A stretch of 64,000 nt of DNA, from contig JAMZAV010003223.1 of NCBI GenBank assembly GCA_024449915.1, positions 60,750-124,749 on the forward strand, read 5' to 3'. The notes beneath the pieces were generated by a model. The model did no database searches. It was not told where the DNA came from and worked only from the letters and a program-made list of their open reading frames with translations. Of this stretch, positions 31,401-41,490 are shown one piece after another. Origin of the DNA: Sweltsa coloradensis (taxonomy: Eukaryota; Arthropoda; Insecta; Plecoptera; Chloroperlidae). Numbering within the stretch: position 1 is the stretch's first letter; each line of letters opens with the position of its first letter. Both the position numbers and the translations under genes were made by a program.

Positions 31401-34400
31401 CCAAGGTGAAGAAAACCCCTTTGAAACGAAAGAGCTCCAGGAACTTAAAAATAATCAATGAAGAAGACACGTCTGACGAAGGTTCGTTACAAAAATACTC
31501 GGCGAGAAGTCCAAACTAAAGAAAACACCGTTAAAACGAAAGAGCCCCAAGAGTAACTTAAAAACAATCAACGAAGATGAGAAGTCTAAAGGGAAGAAAA
31601 CCCCGTTAAAACGAAAGAGCCCTAAGAATAACTTAAAGGCAATCAAAAAAGAAGACAAGTTTATGGAAGATTTATTACAAAAATGCTTAGCCCAGATGAA
31701 GCTGTCGGTATTTGGTGAGGAAGGAGTGCCAGAAAGTTCTTCATCGGATTCAAGAAGCAGCAGTAGTAGCAGTTCCAGCTCTGCTAGCGATGGTTTGAGG
31801 GAGAGTAGTGACGACGAAGAATCCCGCCAGTCTGTTGGGGAGCGCCGTAGAAGTATTCGTTTAAAGACACAGTCTATTGCAGATGATGTTGACCAGACTG
31901 TTGGCAAAACACAGCATAGTAAAACTCCTGGCAAAAAGTCATCTGTTAATGCAGATAGAGGATCAAAGGATGATGTTTTAAAGGACCAGGTTGTAAACAA
32001 AACACAACAACGTAAAACCCCACGCAAGAAGCCATTGACCACCCTTGATGATAAACCCTCTCCCAAAAAGACACCAGCACAATCAAAACGTTCCATTGCA
32101 AACAATAGTAACACAAAAATACTGTTCACTGATGCAACTCAAAGAGTTCAGTCCAAGAATCAAATCAACCATTGTAATGCATCTTCATTGTCAAAGCAGT
32201 TGAATTCAAAGAAGAGTATTCTCCAGGTGTTATCTCCGCTGAAAAACTCGAAATCTGTGAAACAGTCCAAGGTGAGAATGTCTACCTCTGCTTCTGAAGA
32301 TACGACTCTGGTGAACGACTTGGAGGCAAAACGGTTGCGCATGGTGACAAAACTTAAGGATCAACCGTTAGCTAAAGCGAAAGGCTCTCAAAAGACTCGG
32401 AATCCCAAACTAAAGTCGATGTTAAATTGGAAAGGTGGTACAATGAAGAAGAGTGTGGCAATCATTCCACCGGATGCCGGCGATGCACCCAGTACTAATT
32501 TGCTGGTCGTTAAACGCACACCGCAAAAGGTGAGCATTAGTCCTAGGAAGCCTCTTAGTGTTATTGCAGACGAGCTGTTGAAAAAGAACGAGAATAAGGA
32601 TCGTGTGACTGAAAGTGAAAGGTCTACTTTAGCCAGTAGTAACCAAAAACATGAAGATTTAGTGAATGTAAGTAACAACAAGGAAGCAACAGATAATTTA
32701 CATGTTCGAACAGTACTATCTCGAGAAGATAACATAGAGTCCAAATCTTTGGAAGTTAAGGACGACAATGCACTGGCTGTGGAAGCAAAGCAGTCACACG
32801 TTGATCATGAGCCTGCAAAGGAAATTAAAATGTCTGGAAGCACGTCTGTAGAAAATCTCAGCAAGACTTCAGAGAAAAATAAAACTGAGTCCAAAACAGA
32901 AAATGTTAAAACATTCCACGAATGTCTAGTCGATGACACAAGCTCTGACAGTTTACCCTCCCGGCCACATGTAAGTAAAGAGCCCGAAAAGAAAATCAAA
33001 ATGTCTGGAAGCACGTCTGTAGAAAATCTCAGCAAGACTTCAGAGAAAAATGAAACCAAGCCCAAAACAAAAAAAGTTGAAACATTCCAGCAATGTCTAG
33101 TCGATGACACAAGCTCAGATAGTGTACCCTCAATAAAATCACACAGCAGTAGTTTTCCCAGCTTATTTCTTAGTGCCAGCGACGAAGAAAAAGATGTCAC
33201 AATACGTGCTGCTGAAGAAGAAATGGGGAAAAATAGCTCGATAAAAGATGTCAAAGAAGCGTGTCTTCTTTGGCATCCGTGTGATGGAAGCCACTGTATT
33301 AATGTGAGTACTGAAGAAAATAACAGTACCAAAAACGATTCTTTGGAGCTTTGCCGTTTTACTCCAAACGGCATCAACGAAGAGCCAAAAATCTCTACCA
33401 TTAACTTTTCGAAGATGGAAAGTTATGTGACCGTAATCTACAACGGCAACGGTGTTGTCCGGTCACAAAGCCCACATGAAGATATATCGACATACTCTAC
33501 TTCATTAATGGTAGAATCAGAAAACGGACAGGAAATAATACTCACTTTGAAAGTCTCCGACTTTAAAGTGTTGTTTTCTATGCCGAGCATGGATGAGGCG
33601 ATGAGGAAGGTTGAGCTTCCAGGCGGCAAGACGGACGATACTGCCAAACGGCGTACATCAAAGGCGTCCCCAAAGAAGGTGTTGCACAAACAGACATTGG
33701 GAACGACATCCGAAGAAGGTGCAAAGAAAGCACACAGGGACCCTTACGACAAGGCCAGACAGGAACGTGTCAACGAGTGGAATCACACGGCCAGACGGTC
33801 TTGGTCTAGGTGCTCCAGTGCCGAGGAAAAGCCATTGAAATCATCAACCGTCAAAAAGAGAAAGAGTCCGTTGAAAGGACGTGGTCTGAAGAGGCGTCCA
33901 TCTCATCCTAAGTCCCAAACAAACTCACGCGAACGCTCTTCGTCCCGTTCGAAACGACGCCGCTCTCCATCTAGAAGTGTTCCTAGTCACTCGCGAGAAA
34001 GAGACAGAACCCACAGTTCATCCTCCGGTTCCAAGACTTCTTCTCGTAAACACGAACCTCGTCCTACGAGCAGGAACAACGATGTGTCCGTCCCGCCGAA
34101 ACACTCTCCGACCGATACCAATAGAATCCTGGACAGACAAAGCGATAAACCTGACGACCCAATGGCGAGGTTAAAGACAGGTTCAAAGTACGTCAGCCCG
34201 TTAGACAGTCTTTACGATACTGTTAGTGATAGCAGTTCTAAAGGTCGAAAAACGTTCATTAAAAAAAGTGACGTACTAATATCGCGATCTAAACATTTCA
34301 GCTCATTGGATTCTTTGTACGAAACGGTTGCTGATGGCGTTCGAAAAATTATGAGCAAAAAAGGTGATGAAATGAAAAAGGATGAAATCGTTTCACACAA

Positions 34401-34746
34401 AAGTCATTCAAACTCATCGACGTCTCAGAATAGATCGAACCACGAAGGCACACCGAAGGGTTCAGATATTGAAGATCAAATCATGACTTATAAAATCTCA
34501 AAGTCAAAAGATGACGAATATCTTCAAGATAGTGTTCCTGTTTCGAAACGTTTATTAGACGTCGGTGAGAGGGAAGGGTCATCTACCCCCAACAAGGACG
34601 ATGACCTGATGACATACGCCCTCGTTGGGAGCGTCAGGGAGGAAACGGACGAGTCAGACTGTTCGGCCTTCACCGTGACCAGTAGGGACACGAGTACCCC
34701 GCTTCATGTGAGGAAGAGAAGAGTATCGTCAGCCACGACGGATCGG
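28440..34746 (+). CDS. NPAT: NPAT-like giant exon, 6.3 kb, with one frame break
   Basis: The acceptor is CACTTGTTCTAG and the donor GTGAGT. It opens GSLVKFDNVLKKILPKG, then a basic coiled stretch (RLLKRQEKEAAARKKAEEMA). It is largely disordered, rich in Ser/Lys/Pro and in proline-directed sites. D-T-P-x-K appears near 28882, 29002, 29119, 29261 and 30230. A denser cluster runs STPRRIRTH, TTPPKHYFSPLRR, then SPGSARKLNKSMFKSPPAKR. Another block is GSGLIFCESPTKV. The stretch 30850-31070 has many TP and SP sites. KKTPLKRKS repeats (31405-31620) are followed by acidic and basic blocks. A 57-residue direct repeat spans 32830-33130. An SR-type stretch (33850-34070) contains SRERSSSRSKRRRSPSRS. The frame closes at 31517-31519 and continues in another frame from before 31520; a single-base indel is the simplest reading. 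Confidence 0.8.
31405..31650 (+). repeat. KKTPLKRKS coding repeat
   Basis: Three units encode K-K-T-P-L-K-R-K-S followed by (P/S)-x-x-N-L-K and an acidic spacer. They start near 31408, 31519 and 31597. The frame break lies between the first and second units. Confidence 0.8.
32830..33130 (+). repeat. 57-codon tandem duplication in the NPAT-like giant exon
   Basis: The DNA from 32830 repeats at 33001 with a period of 171 bases. Both units encode MSGSTSVENLSKTSEKN and, later, ECLVDDTSSDS or QCLVDDTSSDS. The near identity indicates a recent in-frame duplication. Confidence 0.9.
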
Positions 34747-35547
34747 GTGAGTTTTTTTGTGGTACATGTTAAATATTTGTTAGGTGTAGGGCCTAGGTAG
34801 TTCTAAGTAACTTATTTTAAAAACTTTAACCAATATCATTTATTTCTTCAAAAAGAACAATATTTCTAAACAATGCCAGCTTCTTCAGCTTCTTGCGGTC
34901 ATCATCTCCTGTCTACAGCCTGTGCAACTTTCTTATAAAAAAATTATTCCAGAGACCAATTGCATTTGGATGACTAAATTTTATTACTGCGGCCTCTTTG
35001 ATTTTTCTCTCCGACAAATATCCTCTTTTAAAATAATACCTGGTAGTTGTTTCATCATTTTACTGAATGGTGCTCATAACTTTCATGATGTTTGGTCTAG
35101 TAACTCTGACCTGAAGAAGAAGTTGGAATAACATTTTAAAAAAATCTCGAATTTCGTTATCACCATTTTTCACTACCTCTAGCCATAGGGCATACGTCAA
35201 GCTATTTAAAATTTGTAGTGTGGAAACAGACTCCGCTACATGGTTTTCAGTGTGGAAAATCTTCCAAAAGGTCTTTAAATTTGGCAACCTTAAATACATG
35301 TCCACACCCTTATATATTGAAAATGCTTTTCTCTTGAATTACAAAGTCCACAGTGGCACATAAAATTGCCATAGGACTAATCGCTCTACACGGATGTGGG
35401 TTCAAATCCCCCATAAGGCATGTTTGTTTTTACTTCGTCATCTTATCACCACTCATCGTCTCGAATAGCCTTAGTGCATTAATAGAGTTGTTAAGCAACA
35501 AAAAAATCATCAAGACTTGATGGTTTGTGTGTTTTATTTGTTTTCAG
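34747..35547 (+). other. Last NPAT intron with SINE
   Basis: The intron runs from GTGAGT to TTTGTTTTCAG. It holds a SINE at about 35365-35510; the rest shows nothing recognisable. Confidence 0.75.
35365..35510 (+). repeat. tRNA-derived SINE fragment with shared tail
   Basis: A tRNA-like 3' half with box B GGTTCAAATCC and the end CCCATAAGGCA (35370-35421) is followed by the tail CACCACTCATCGTCTCGAAT, AGCCTTAGTGCATTAAT. The same tail follows the 5S-derived SINE at 46360-46780 and occurs alone at 41388-41490. Confidence 0.65.
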
Positions 35548-35649
35548 GCTCCAAAGAAAACGAGACTGGAGAACCCACGAGCTTTGCTAAAAAACGTTGA
35601 TCTTGACCGGTTCTTGACGGCTCTCCACGGAGAGGATTATAACACGTAA
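35548..35649 (+). CDS. NPAT: NPAT-like C-terminal exon
   Basis: The acceptor is GTTTTATTTGTTTTCAG. The exon reads in phase 0 as APKKTRLENPRALLKN, then VDLDRFLTALHGEDYNT and a TAA at 35647. Vertebrate NPAT, as I remember it, also ends in a short basic stretch followed by a D-x-(D/E)-(K/R)-FL-x-x-LH-x-(D/E) tail. This exon is therefore a strong marker for the family. Confidence 0.8.
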   Translation, partial: APKKTRLENPRALLKNVDLDRFLTALHGEDYNT

Positions 35650-36060
35650 AACACTGGCTTCTAGTTGCAGTTGAGACAAGCACCTGCGGCAAGTCCAGTT
35701 CTTGTATAATATTTACTTATTTAGACTTTATATTTTTTAAGTTTAGCTAGACATTTCGTCGTGACGTCTTGCCAGCATGGCATAGACTTTATTACCAGGC
35801 AATAATATTATTAGGGCATTTAAGAAAATGTAAATGTTCATTTTTAGATTTTGTATTATGTGTATTCAGGCTACAGTATTAACAAAAACGTGTTTAGGTT
35901 AGGAAACGATTGTAAATTTGTATATACACATATTATATTTGCTAGTTTTATATTGAAATATGTAATAGGCTCTACCGTAGATTTTAATATGTATGATTAT
36001 TGATTGTTAAGCATCCAATTTTAATGTACAATTATTTCTTTGTTAAGTAGTATGTTTAAT
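35650..36060 (+). other. Probable NPAT 3' untranslated region
   Basis: AT-rich sequence without open frames follows the stop codon. I see no canonical AATAAA before the SINE cluster; the first is at about 36206, at the tail of a minus-strand SINE. The transcript may therefore end within or beyond the SINEs. Confidence 0.4.
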
Positions 36061-36061
36061 T

Positions 36062-36625
36062 TTATATAAATCAATCCAGAAATTACAAAATCTATCTCAG
36101 CGGGGTATCGAACCCCGGTCTCCCGATTGCCGGTCGAGTGCTTTACCCCTAAGCTACCGAGAGGGTTAACTTCATAACATTTGGATTGTTGGTGCATTGT
36201 AAATCTGAATAAAAAAAAAAAAAAAAAAAAAATTTATTTAGAGTCTATCCACTCAGTTATATAACTGATTTTCAGTGGAGGACTTTAAATCAAAGCGACC
36301 AAGCCAACCCTGTAGACCCCGACGCAATCGACGAGTGAGCGATAACCAACCAAAGATCGATATTTTTAATAGGAAATATAGGAATCAGTGGTATGGACAG
36401 TGCGAACACCCGCGAATCAACGCCAGAATCAACAAGGCCGATTCAGAACAACTTGTTTGGAACAGTACTGAAACGATTCTGCTGCCTTTAAACTGACCAT
36501 ATAATCTACTTCATAAAATCATCTAGTCTCGGTAGCTTAGGGGTACAGCACTCGACCGACTATCGGGAGACCGGGGTTCGATACCCCTCCGAGATGGATT
36601 TTTTAAATTTCTGGATTGATTTACC
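36062..36625. repeat. Inverted tRNA-SINE pair around a third SINE tail
   Basis: A tRNA-like unit on the - strand (36163-36094, 70 nt) folds as a cloverleaf: D stem GCTT/AAGC and anticodon arm CTCGA-CCGGCAA-TCGGG (triplet GGC, with C at position 33). Its T arm is CGGGG-TTCGATA-CCCCG. A + strand unit (36526-36595) is near-identical except for triplet GAC. Both run into 'tttctggattgattta'. Between them, 36207-36500 is a minus-strand copy of the SINE body also at 38990-39245, ending in an A-rich tail at 36208-36230. The C33 and sequence context argue for SINE heads over real tRNA genes. Confidence 0.75.
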
Positions 36626-37248
36626 TACTTAAAATCAATTGACACCTATGGGAGTGTTTCCCGATTAATGAAGTTGACTTGAGAAATAGTATGTGTAATA
36701 TTATTAAGAGTAGAATGTTAGATATTCAATAGCTTACTTTCGGCTATACAATGCTCAGAGTGACCATTTTAAATGAGGTTATTGGATTGTATATCTTGAA
36801 GGTTTAAAAAATACCTGTTCTACAAAATGTTACAAAAAGAAGATAAAAGTATATTTTACCTCACTATTTTTGGTAGGCCCTATGGAAGCATGACTTATTA
36901 GTTATTAGTTTAAACATAATCCTTGTTTCTATTCAAATACCAGTTCAGTTACATGTTTCAACTTCGTAAATTATTACGGTACAGTTAATTCTTTTTTATG
37001 TAAACTCGGTTCCAACTATTAAGTCCCCACAATAGCTTTGGGAGAGGGCTAGGTCCGGCTTACTGTTCATTTTCTCGTAATTAATTACCATTTTCCGGTT
37101 AACCGAATCCATATTTTACTCTCATGTCTTTTTTGTTGTGATTATGTACTACCTTGCAATTGGCCACACTCACACTCCCGGTAAAACCTCAAACTGTTGG
37201 CGCCTTCTTCGTAACTTTAGCAAGATCTTCAATATTCAATGTTAATAT
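36626..37248. other. Non-coding stretch
   Basis: The start carries the SINE 3' motif GGGAGTGTTTCCCGATTAAT (about 36650-36675). Nothing else is recognised. Confidence 0.35.
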
Positions 37249-38026
37249 TTGGATGAGCGTAGCAAGTGAAGCGAAGACTTCAATTTCACTGACCCCCCCA
37301 AAAAATTTAGCTCGGGTGTTTTTTTTGTTTTTTTTTTTTTTTTTTTTTTTTCCCGTTTGTTTGTTCGCTCTCTACCGGGCAAACGGCATATGCGATCTTG
37401 ATGAAAATTTGACAGGACCTTCGAAATCTCTGAACTTAGACTTGCCACGTTTTTGGGTACAATCGAAGAAATATTTCTCATGAATATCGTACTTTTACGA
37501 TTTTTTTCGATTTTTTGTGCGATATTTTCGTGCCATTTGGGCCAATTCTGACCAAACTGGTAAGGCTACAACGTTCATATTATACATGGACATTAAGGTT
37601 ATGGTGATGTAGTACATTTTGAAAGAAAAAATTGAAAAAGTTAGCCAGAATCTATAGAAATAAAGCTTGTAATATAAGTTTTTTGATTTTTTGTGCGATA
37701 TTTTCGTGCCATTTGGGCCAATTCTTACCAAACGGGTTGGGCTACAACGTTCATATTATACATGGACATTAAGGTTATGGTGATGTAATACCTTTTGAAA
37801 GAAAAAGTTGAAAAAGTTAGCCAGAATCCATAGAAATAAAGCTTTTAATATAAGTTTTTTACGGTAAATAATGCCAATTGACAAGAAACAATAGAAACTC
37901 GTCAACAATCACCTACAATGCGTAGGCAACAAAACAAAGCACTTGCAAAAGTAAAGATATCCCACACAAACTAAAAACTTTAAAAAGCTCATCCATCAAC
38001 GCGGCGGGACTTTAGCGTTTTCCTAG
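37249..38026 (+). mobile_element. HINE-like element, family B, complete copy
   Basis: The 5' end is TTGGATGAGCGTAGCAAGTG, with the B marker GACTTCAATTTCACTGACCC and AAAAATTTAGCTCGGGTG before a T-run. Two tandem 178-bp units follow (37507-37684 and 37685-37862, sharing TGCGATATTTTCGTGCCATT). The 3' end is AGCTCATCCATCAACGC, GGCGGGACTTTA, GCGTTTTCCTAG, followed by T. No target duplication is visible. Confidence 0.85.
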
Positions 38027-38804
38027 TCTATTTATCAGGGTGAAATTACCTCACTGAGCATTGTATAAGTCTAGAACTAGGTAAACCAAAGATTGGTACA
38101 ATTATTGATTATCGATTTACTACTGAAGTTAATTAGTTTATACAATATTAGTTTTAAGTACCAATGCAAACTACGTTGAAGTAGGACTAGCAATTAATAT
38201 TATTTCTTGAATAATGGAAGCTAATGAATGGTCTTGACTCAGCCCTTGGTTATGTATCATTTCAGTGCAGGGTAGATCTACCTATTCATAGGGATGGCAA
38301 GCCAGTCAATTGACCGGTCAAATATTGTCAGTTGACCAAGTAATATTTGACGGGTCAAATAATTGGTAAAATAATTTATATTTATTTGGCAGCACTTATT
38401 CTTCAAAGGAAAGTCAACTTTTGTTACATTCCCTTACAAATTTGAAATTGGAACAATTTACTGTTGTTGCCCTTAATACTTTTTGACAGTGAGCAGACAA
38501 AGTGCTGGTAAATTCACTCATCTACACTTATTAACTCATTTTCATCAATAATTATAATCACCATTGAATGTTGATCATATAATATATTGATTAACCTAAC
38601 ATGGTCGCAGACAATGTCTCGTAAGTATCCTGCACAATAGGCATATACGAGCAAAATATATACACGTACCTTTTTTTAATATTTGACCGAGGGCTACAAT
38701 TAGACAGCCGGTGGTCGGTCGCACACAACAAAGTACTTCTATGTACTACACAAGTGTATATTTTTTTTAGAGAAGTCAACGTATACACTGGCCCAATTCG
38801 TGTG
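38027..38804. other. Non-coding stretch with a single hAT-like end
   Basis: TAGGGATGGCAAGCCAGTCA at 38289 looks like a TAGGG-type MITE end followed by 'ttgaccggtcaa' repeats. The matching right end (GGCTTGCCATCCCTA) was not found. Confidence 0.4.
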
Positions 38805-39245
38805 GCTCGTTGGTCTTGAGGTTAGCGTCTCTGCTTCCAATGGAAGGTCCAGGGTTCGATTCCCGCTAAAGTCAGAAGTTTTTTAACTTCTAATTTGGAC
38901 TTAAGTCCATCAGTTCTTGTCTTAGGAATTTGTGAACGGTCACTTTGGAGCCGTCGTAGCAACGAGGCACATAATAAATTCAAAGTTGTTCTGAATCGGC
39001 CTTGTTGATTCTGGCGTTGATCCGCGGGTGTTCGCACTGTCCATACCACTGATTACTATATTTCCTATTAAACATATCGATCTTTGGCTGGTTATCGCTC
39101 ACTCGTCAATTGCGTCGGGGCCTACAGGGTTGGCTTGGTTGCTTTGGTTTACTGTCCCCCACTGAAAATCAGTTATATAACCGAGTGGCTAGACTGTAAC
39201 ACTAAAAATACAAATTTATTTATTTATTTTATTTATTTATTTACC
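38805..39245 (+). repeat. tRNA-Pro-like SINE, full length
   Basis: The head resembles tRNA-Pro (GGCTCGTTGGTCTTGAGGTT, box B GGGTTCGATTCC). A body of about 300 bp follows, with GTTCTGAATCGGCCTTGTTG and CGCACTGTCCATACCACTGA. The tail CCCACTGAAAATCAGTTATA, CTAGAC is followed by an A/T tract of 'tttatttatt'. Parts of the same body occur inverted at 36207-36500, and the tail alone at 24403-24476. Confidence 0.8.
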
Positions 39246-40105
39246 ATATTTGTTATATGATCAATGATCATTGATGTACACATACCTCTAATCATATTCA
39301 TAATCATCATTAACCATTGCCGTTTCCTACTTCTGGCAGGGTCAGCTTGGGTTTTGCTACCAAATTGTTTCACTTCTGATGGTGTAACACTAAACTACTA
39401 GTATAAATAGGTAGTACAAATGTGACTGTCACTTGTGTTCAATACATAACTGGTATACACTCTTCGAAATTAAAACTTCTAATTGACCAAAAGCAAAAAC
39501 TCTTACAGTTTCCAACGATATAAGCATATATTATGTACAGTTTAAATTGTATAAGTGTCATGGGCTTCCATCAATTTTGTGACATTTCCCAGGGAGTCTC
39601 TGGTTGATATAGACTGTAATCGGTACCTTAGATTGTTTGTATATTATGATGTAACCGAATGTATACTATAGTATAATGTGATTTGTTGTAAATAAACAAT
39701 ACTATTATTGTTGTGCACTTTTAATTGGTGTATACATTATACTATTATTAGATTAAGTATAAGTTTATATTATTTAAAATTGTTATGTAATTGCAATGTG
39801 TATACATTTTCCCTACCAGGAATTGAACTCAGAATCTCCGGTTTTAACGTTTGTATGCTAATGCAACTAATATTAACATGAACATTTGGCATTTAGCTAT
39901 CTGCTTGGCCAGGAAGCATCTGATGTGTACGAAACTGGGCATATAGTATGTCAAGAGCAAGAATAGTATACACATACAGCCATATCCCCACAGTTAAATT
40001 GTCAGTATTTATCGTTAAGCTGACAAAAACGTGCCAAATTTCAAACGTGTTGCCAGTCAGTTGAGCCAACAGGAATTTGCCTAAAATGCATGTCCCATAT
40101 CCTAA
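39246..40105. other. Non-coding AT-rich stretch
   Basis: Nothing is recognised except a weak tRNA-like segment on the - strand at about 39815-39890 (box B GAGTTCAATTCC). Confidence 0.35.
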
Positions 40106-40611
40106 TTGGATGAGCGAAGCAAAGACTCAATTTCACTTACCCCGAGAAAAATAGCTGTTTTTTGTTTGTTTGTTTGTTCTCTACCAGATCTTCGAAATCT
40201 CTGAACTTAGATCTGCAAAGTTTTTTGGTACAATCTAAGAAAATTCTCATGAATATCGTACTTTGAGATTTAAAAAAAAAATTATTGCGATATTTTCGTG
40301 ATGATTCATGAACAAACGGGTGTGGCTACAACGTTCATATTTTACATGGACATTAAGATAATGTGATATATAGTGCCTTTTGAAAGAAAAAGTTAGCCAG
40401 AATTCATAGAAATAAAGGTTTTAATATAATCCTTTTACAGGTGTATAATTAATAAGTAACTATAGAAACTTGACAATAATCACCTACACAGTGCATACAA
40501 AAAGCAAGCAAGTCTTTGGACCTCAAGATATTTTACATTCTATTGTTAATTGGAATTACCATAGCAATTAATTCTACTTTATAAAAATTATCCTAATTTA
40601 ACAAAATTAAT

Positions 40612-40758
40612 TTTATTTCTCGATTTGGTTCGTCGGGAAACACTCCCGTAGGTGTAATTGTTATTATTTACTACATTTTTTTAAAATTCTGGATTGTAGT
40701 TAAGAATAACAATTACACCTACGGGAGTGTTTCCCGACTAATCAAATCGAGAAATAAA
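40612..40758. repeat. Inverted repeat of SINE 3' ends (hairpin, about 54-bp arms)
   Basis: The left arm starts TTTATTTCTCGATTTGG and passes through AACACTCCCGTAGGTGTAAT. The right arm (40704-40758) is its reverse complement with about three mismatches. The spacer is about 38 bases. Confidence 0.85.
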
Positions 40759-40912
40759 CCCTCGCTCATACCTGCGTAAAGGTAATGAGTGAATGACATT
40801 ATAATTAATGTTTGGTGGTCAGTTCAAAGGCAATAGTTTTCCGTTGCAGTACTGTTCCATCCATTCAGATGTATAATGCAACTACAATTCAGAGATTTAA
40901 ATGTAACGTAGA

Positions 40913-40986
40913 TCCTGGTGGTCTAGTGGTTAAGAGGCTCGCCTGGAATGCGGGAGACCCGTGGTTCAAATCCCGATTGGGGTGGA
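40913..40986 (+). repeat. tRNA-like SINE head
   Basis: TCCTGGTGGTCTAGTGGTTA is followed by anticodon arm CTCGC-CTGGAAT-GCGGG (triplet GGA) and box B GGTTCAAATCC. It is the same family as 3055-3130. The acceptor stem is incomplete. Confidence 0.6.
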
Positions 40987-41387
40987 CTTCTTTAATTTTT
41001 TTAAAATTTCTGAATTGTAGTAAATAGTAATAGAAATTAATTTTGCAATGGGACTTGAAAAAGTAATGAGATCCCACGCTACAAAAAACTAAGTAACTAG
41101 GAAAACGCCAAAGTTGTTGTTAAACGAGTGAGCAAGTCATGTGTTGAGTACCCGGGAACATTTGCATTTAAGTTGATTGATATATAGGCATAAATTATAG
41201 GGTTCCGAGTTTAGTTGGTATAATCATCAGTTACCATCACTTTTCACAATAACCTCTCCTGCAAGCAACCTGGTTTCTTTGGGGGTTAATACTAAAATTT
41301 GTAATATGCATTTGAATTTCTTAAATAAAAGACATGAACTGAACAGAGACCTTTAACTTTAAGGCCATAATGCGCCACTCTAGCCTA

Positions 41388-41490
41388 CGGTACTGGGTTT
41401 CCCCTCCCCCCTGTTCACCCTTCACCCTCATCTATCACAACTCATTGTCTCGAATAGCCTTAGTGCATTAATATGACATGTTAAACAATA
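41388..41490 (+). repeat. SINE tail (5S-derived family), solo
   Basis: It matches the 3' part of the SINE at 46360-46780: GTACTGGGTTTCCCCTCCC, then CATTGTCTCGAATAGCCTTA and GTGCATTAAT. Confidence 0.6.

Larger units (their letters stand above)
13611..35649 (+). other. NPAT: NPAT-like gene, overall span (5' end missing)
   Basis: The coding exons are 13611-13844, 14986-15631, 16132-16261, 22110-22356, 22839-23717, 28440-34746 and 35548-35649. All junctions are GT-AG and the phases fit (a split Gly codon, Gly, Cys, phase 0, Phe, Gly, phase 0). They total about 8,545 coding bases, or about 2,850 residues. Three segments support NPAT by resemblance to what I remember of the vertebrate protein. These are the LisH-type N-terminus, the acidic motif around TEQDPLFERFLDEI, and the C-terminal VDLDRFLTALHGED. 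NPAT acts in the nucleus at histone locus bodies and is activated by cyclin E-CDK2. The many S/TP sites here agree with that. The first exon is not identified in the window. No ATM gene, the usual vertebrate neighbour, is seen. Confidence 0.75.
40106..41098 (+). mobile_element. HINE-like element, family B, decayed and interrupted by SINE sequence
   Basis: The 5' end TTGGATGAGCGAAGCAAAGA and body ('tgcgatattttcgtgatgat', 'gttagccagaattcatagaaataaag') match family B. About 40612-41030 is SINE-derived. The body resumes at 'tgcaatgggacttgaaaaagt' and fades near 41098 without a clear 3' hairpin. An inverted GCGTTTTCCTAG-like end (ACTAGGAAAACGC) lies at 41094. Confidence 0.6.

Noticed and set aside
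31663..34800. Second long open frame as an independent gene
   Set aside because: It opens in frame well before its first ATG, shares the KKTPLKRKS repeat with the preceding frame, and ends at a donor that fits the last NPAT exon.
36526..36595. Functional tRNA gene (triplet GAC)
   Set aside because: It folds as a cloverleaf, but it is one of an inverted pair that continues into SINE body sequence, has C at position 33 and a mismatch in the T stem.
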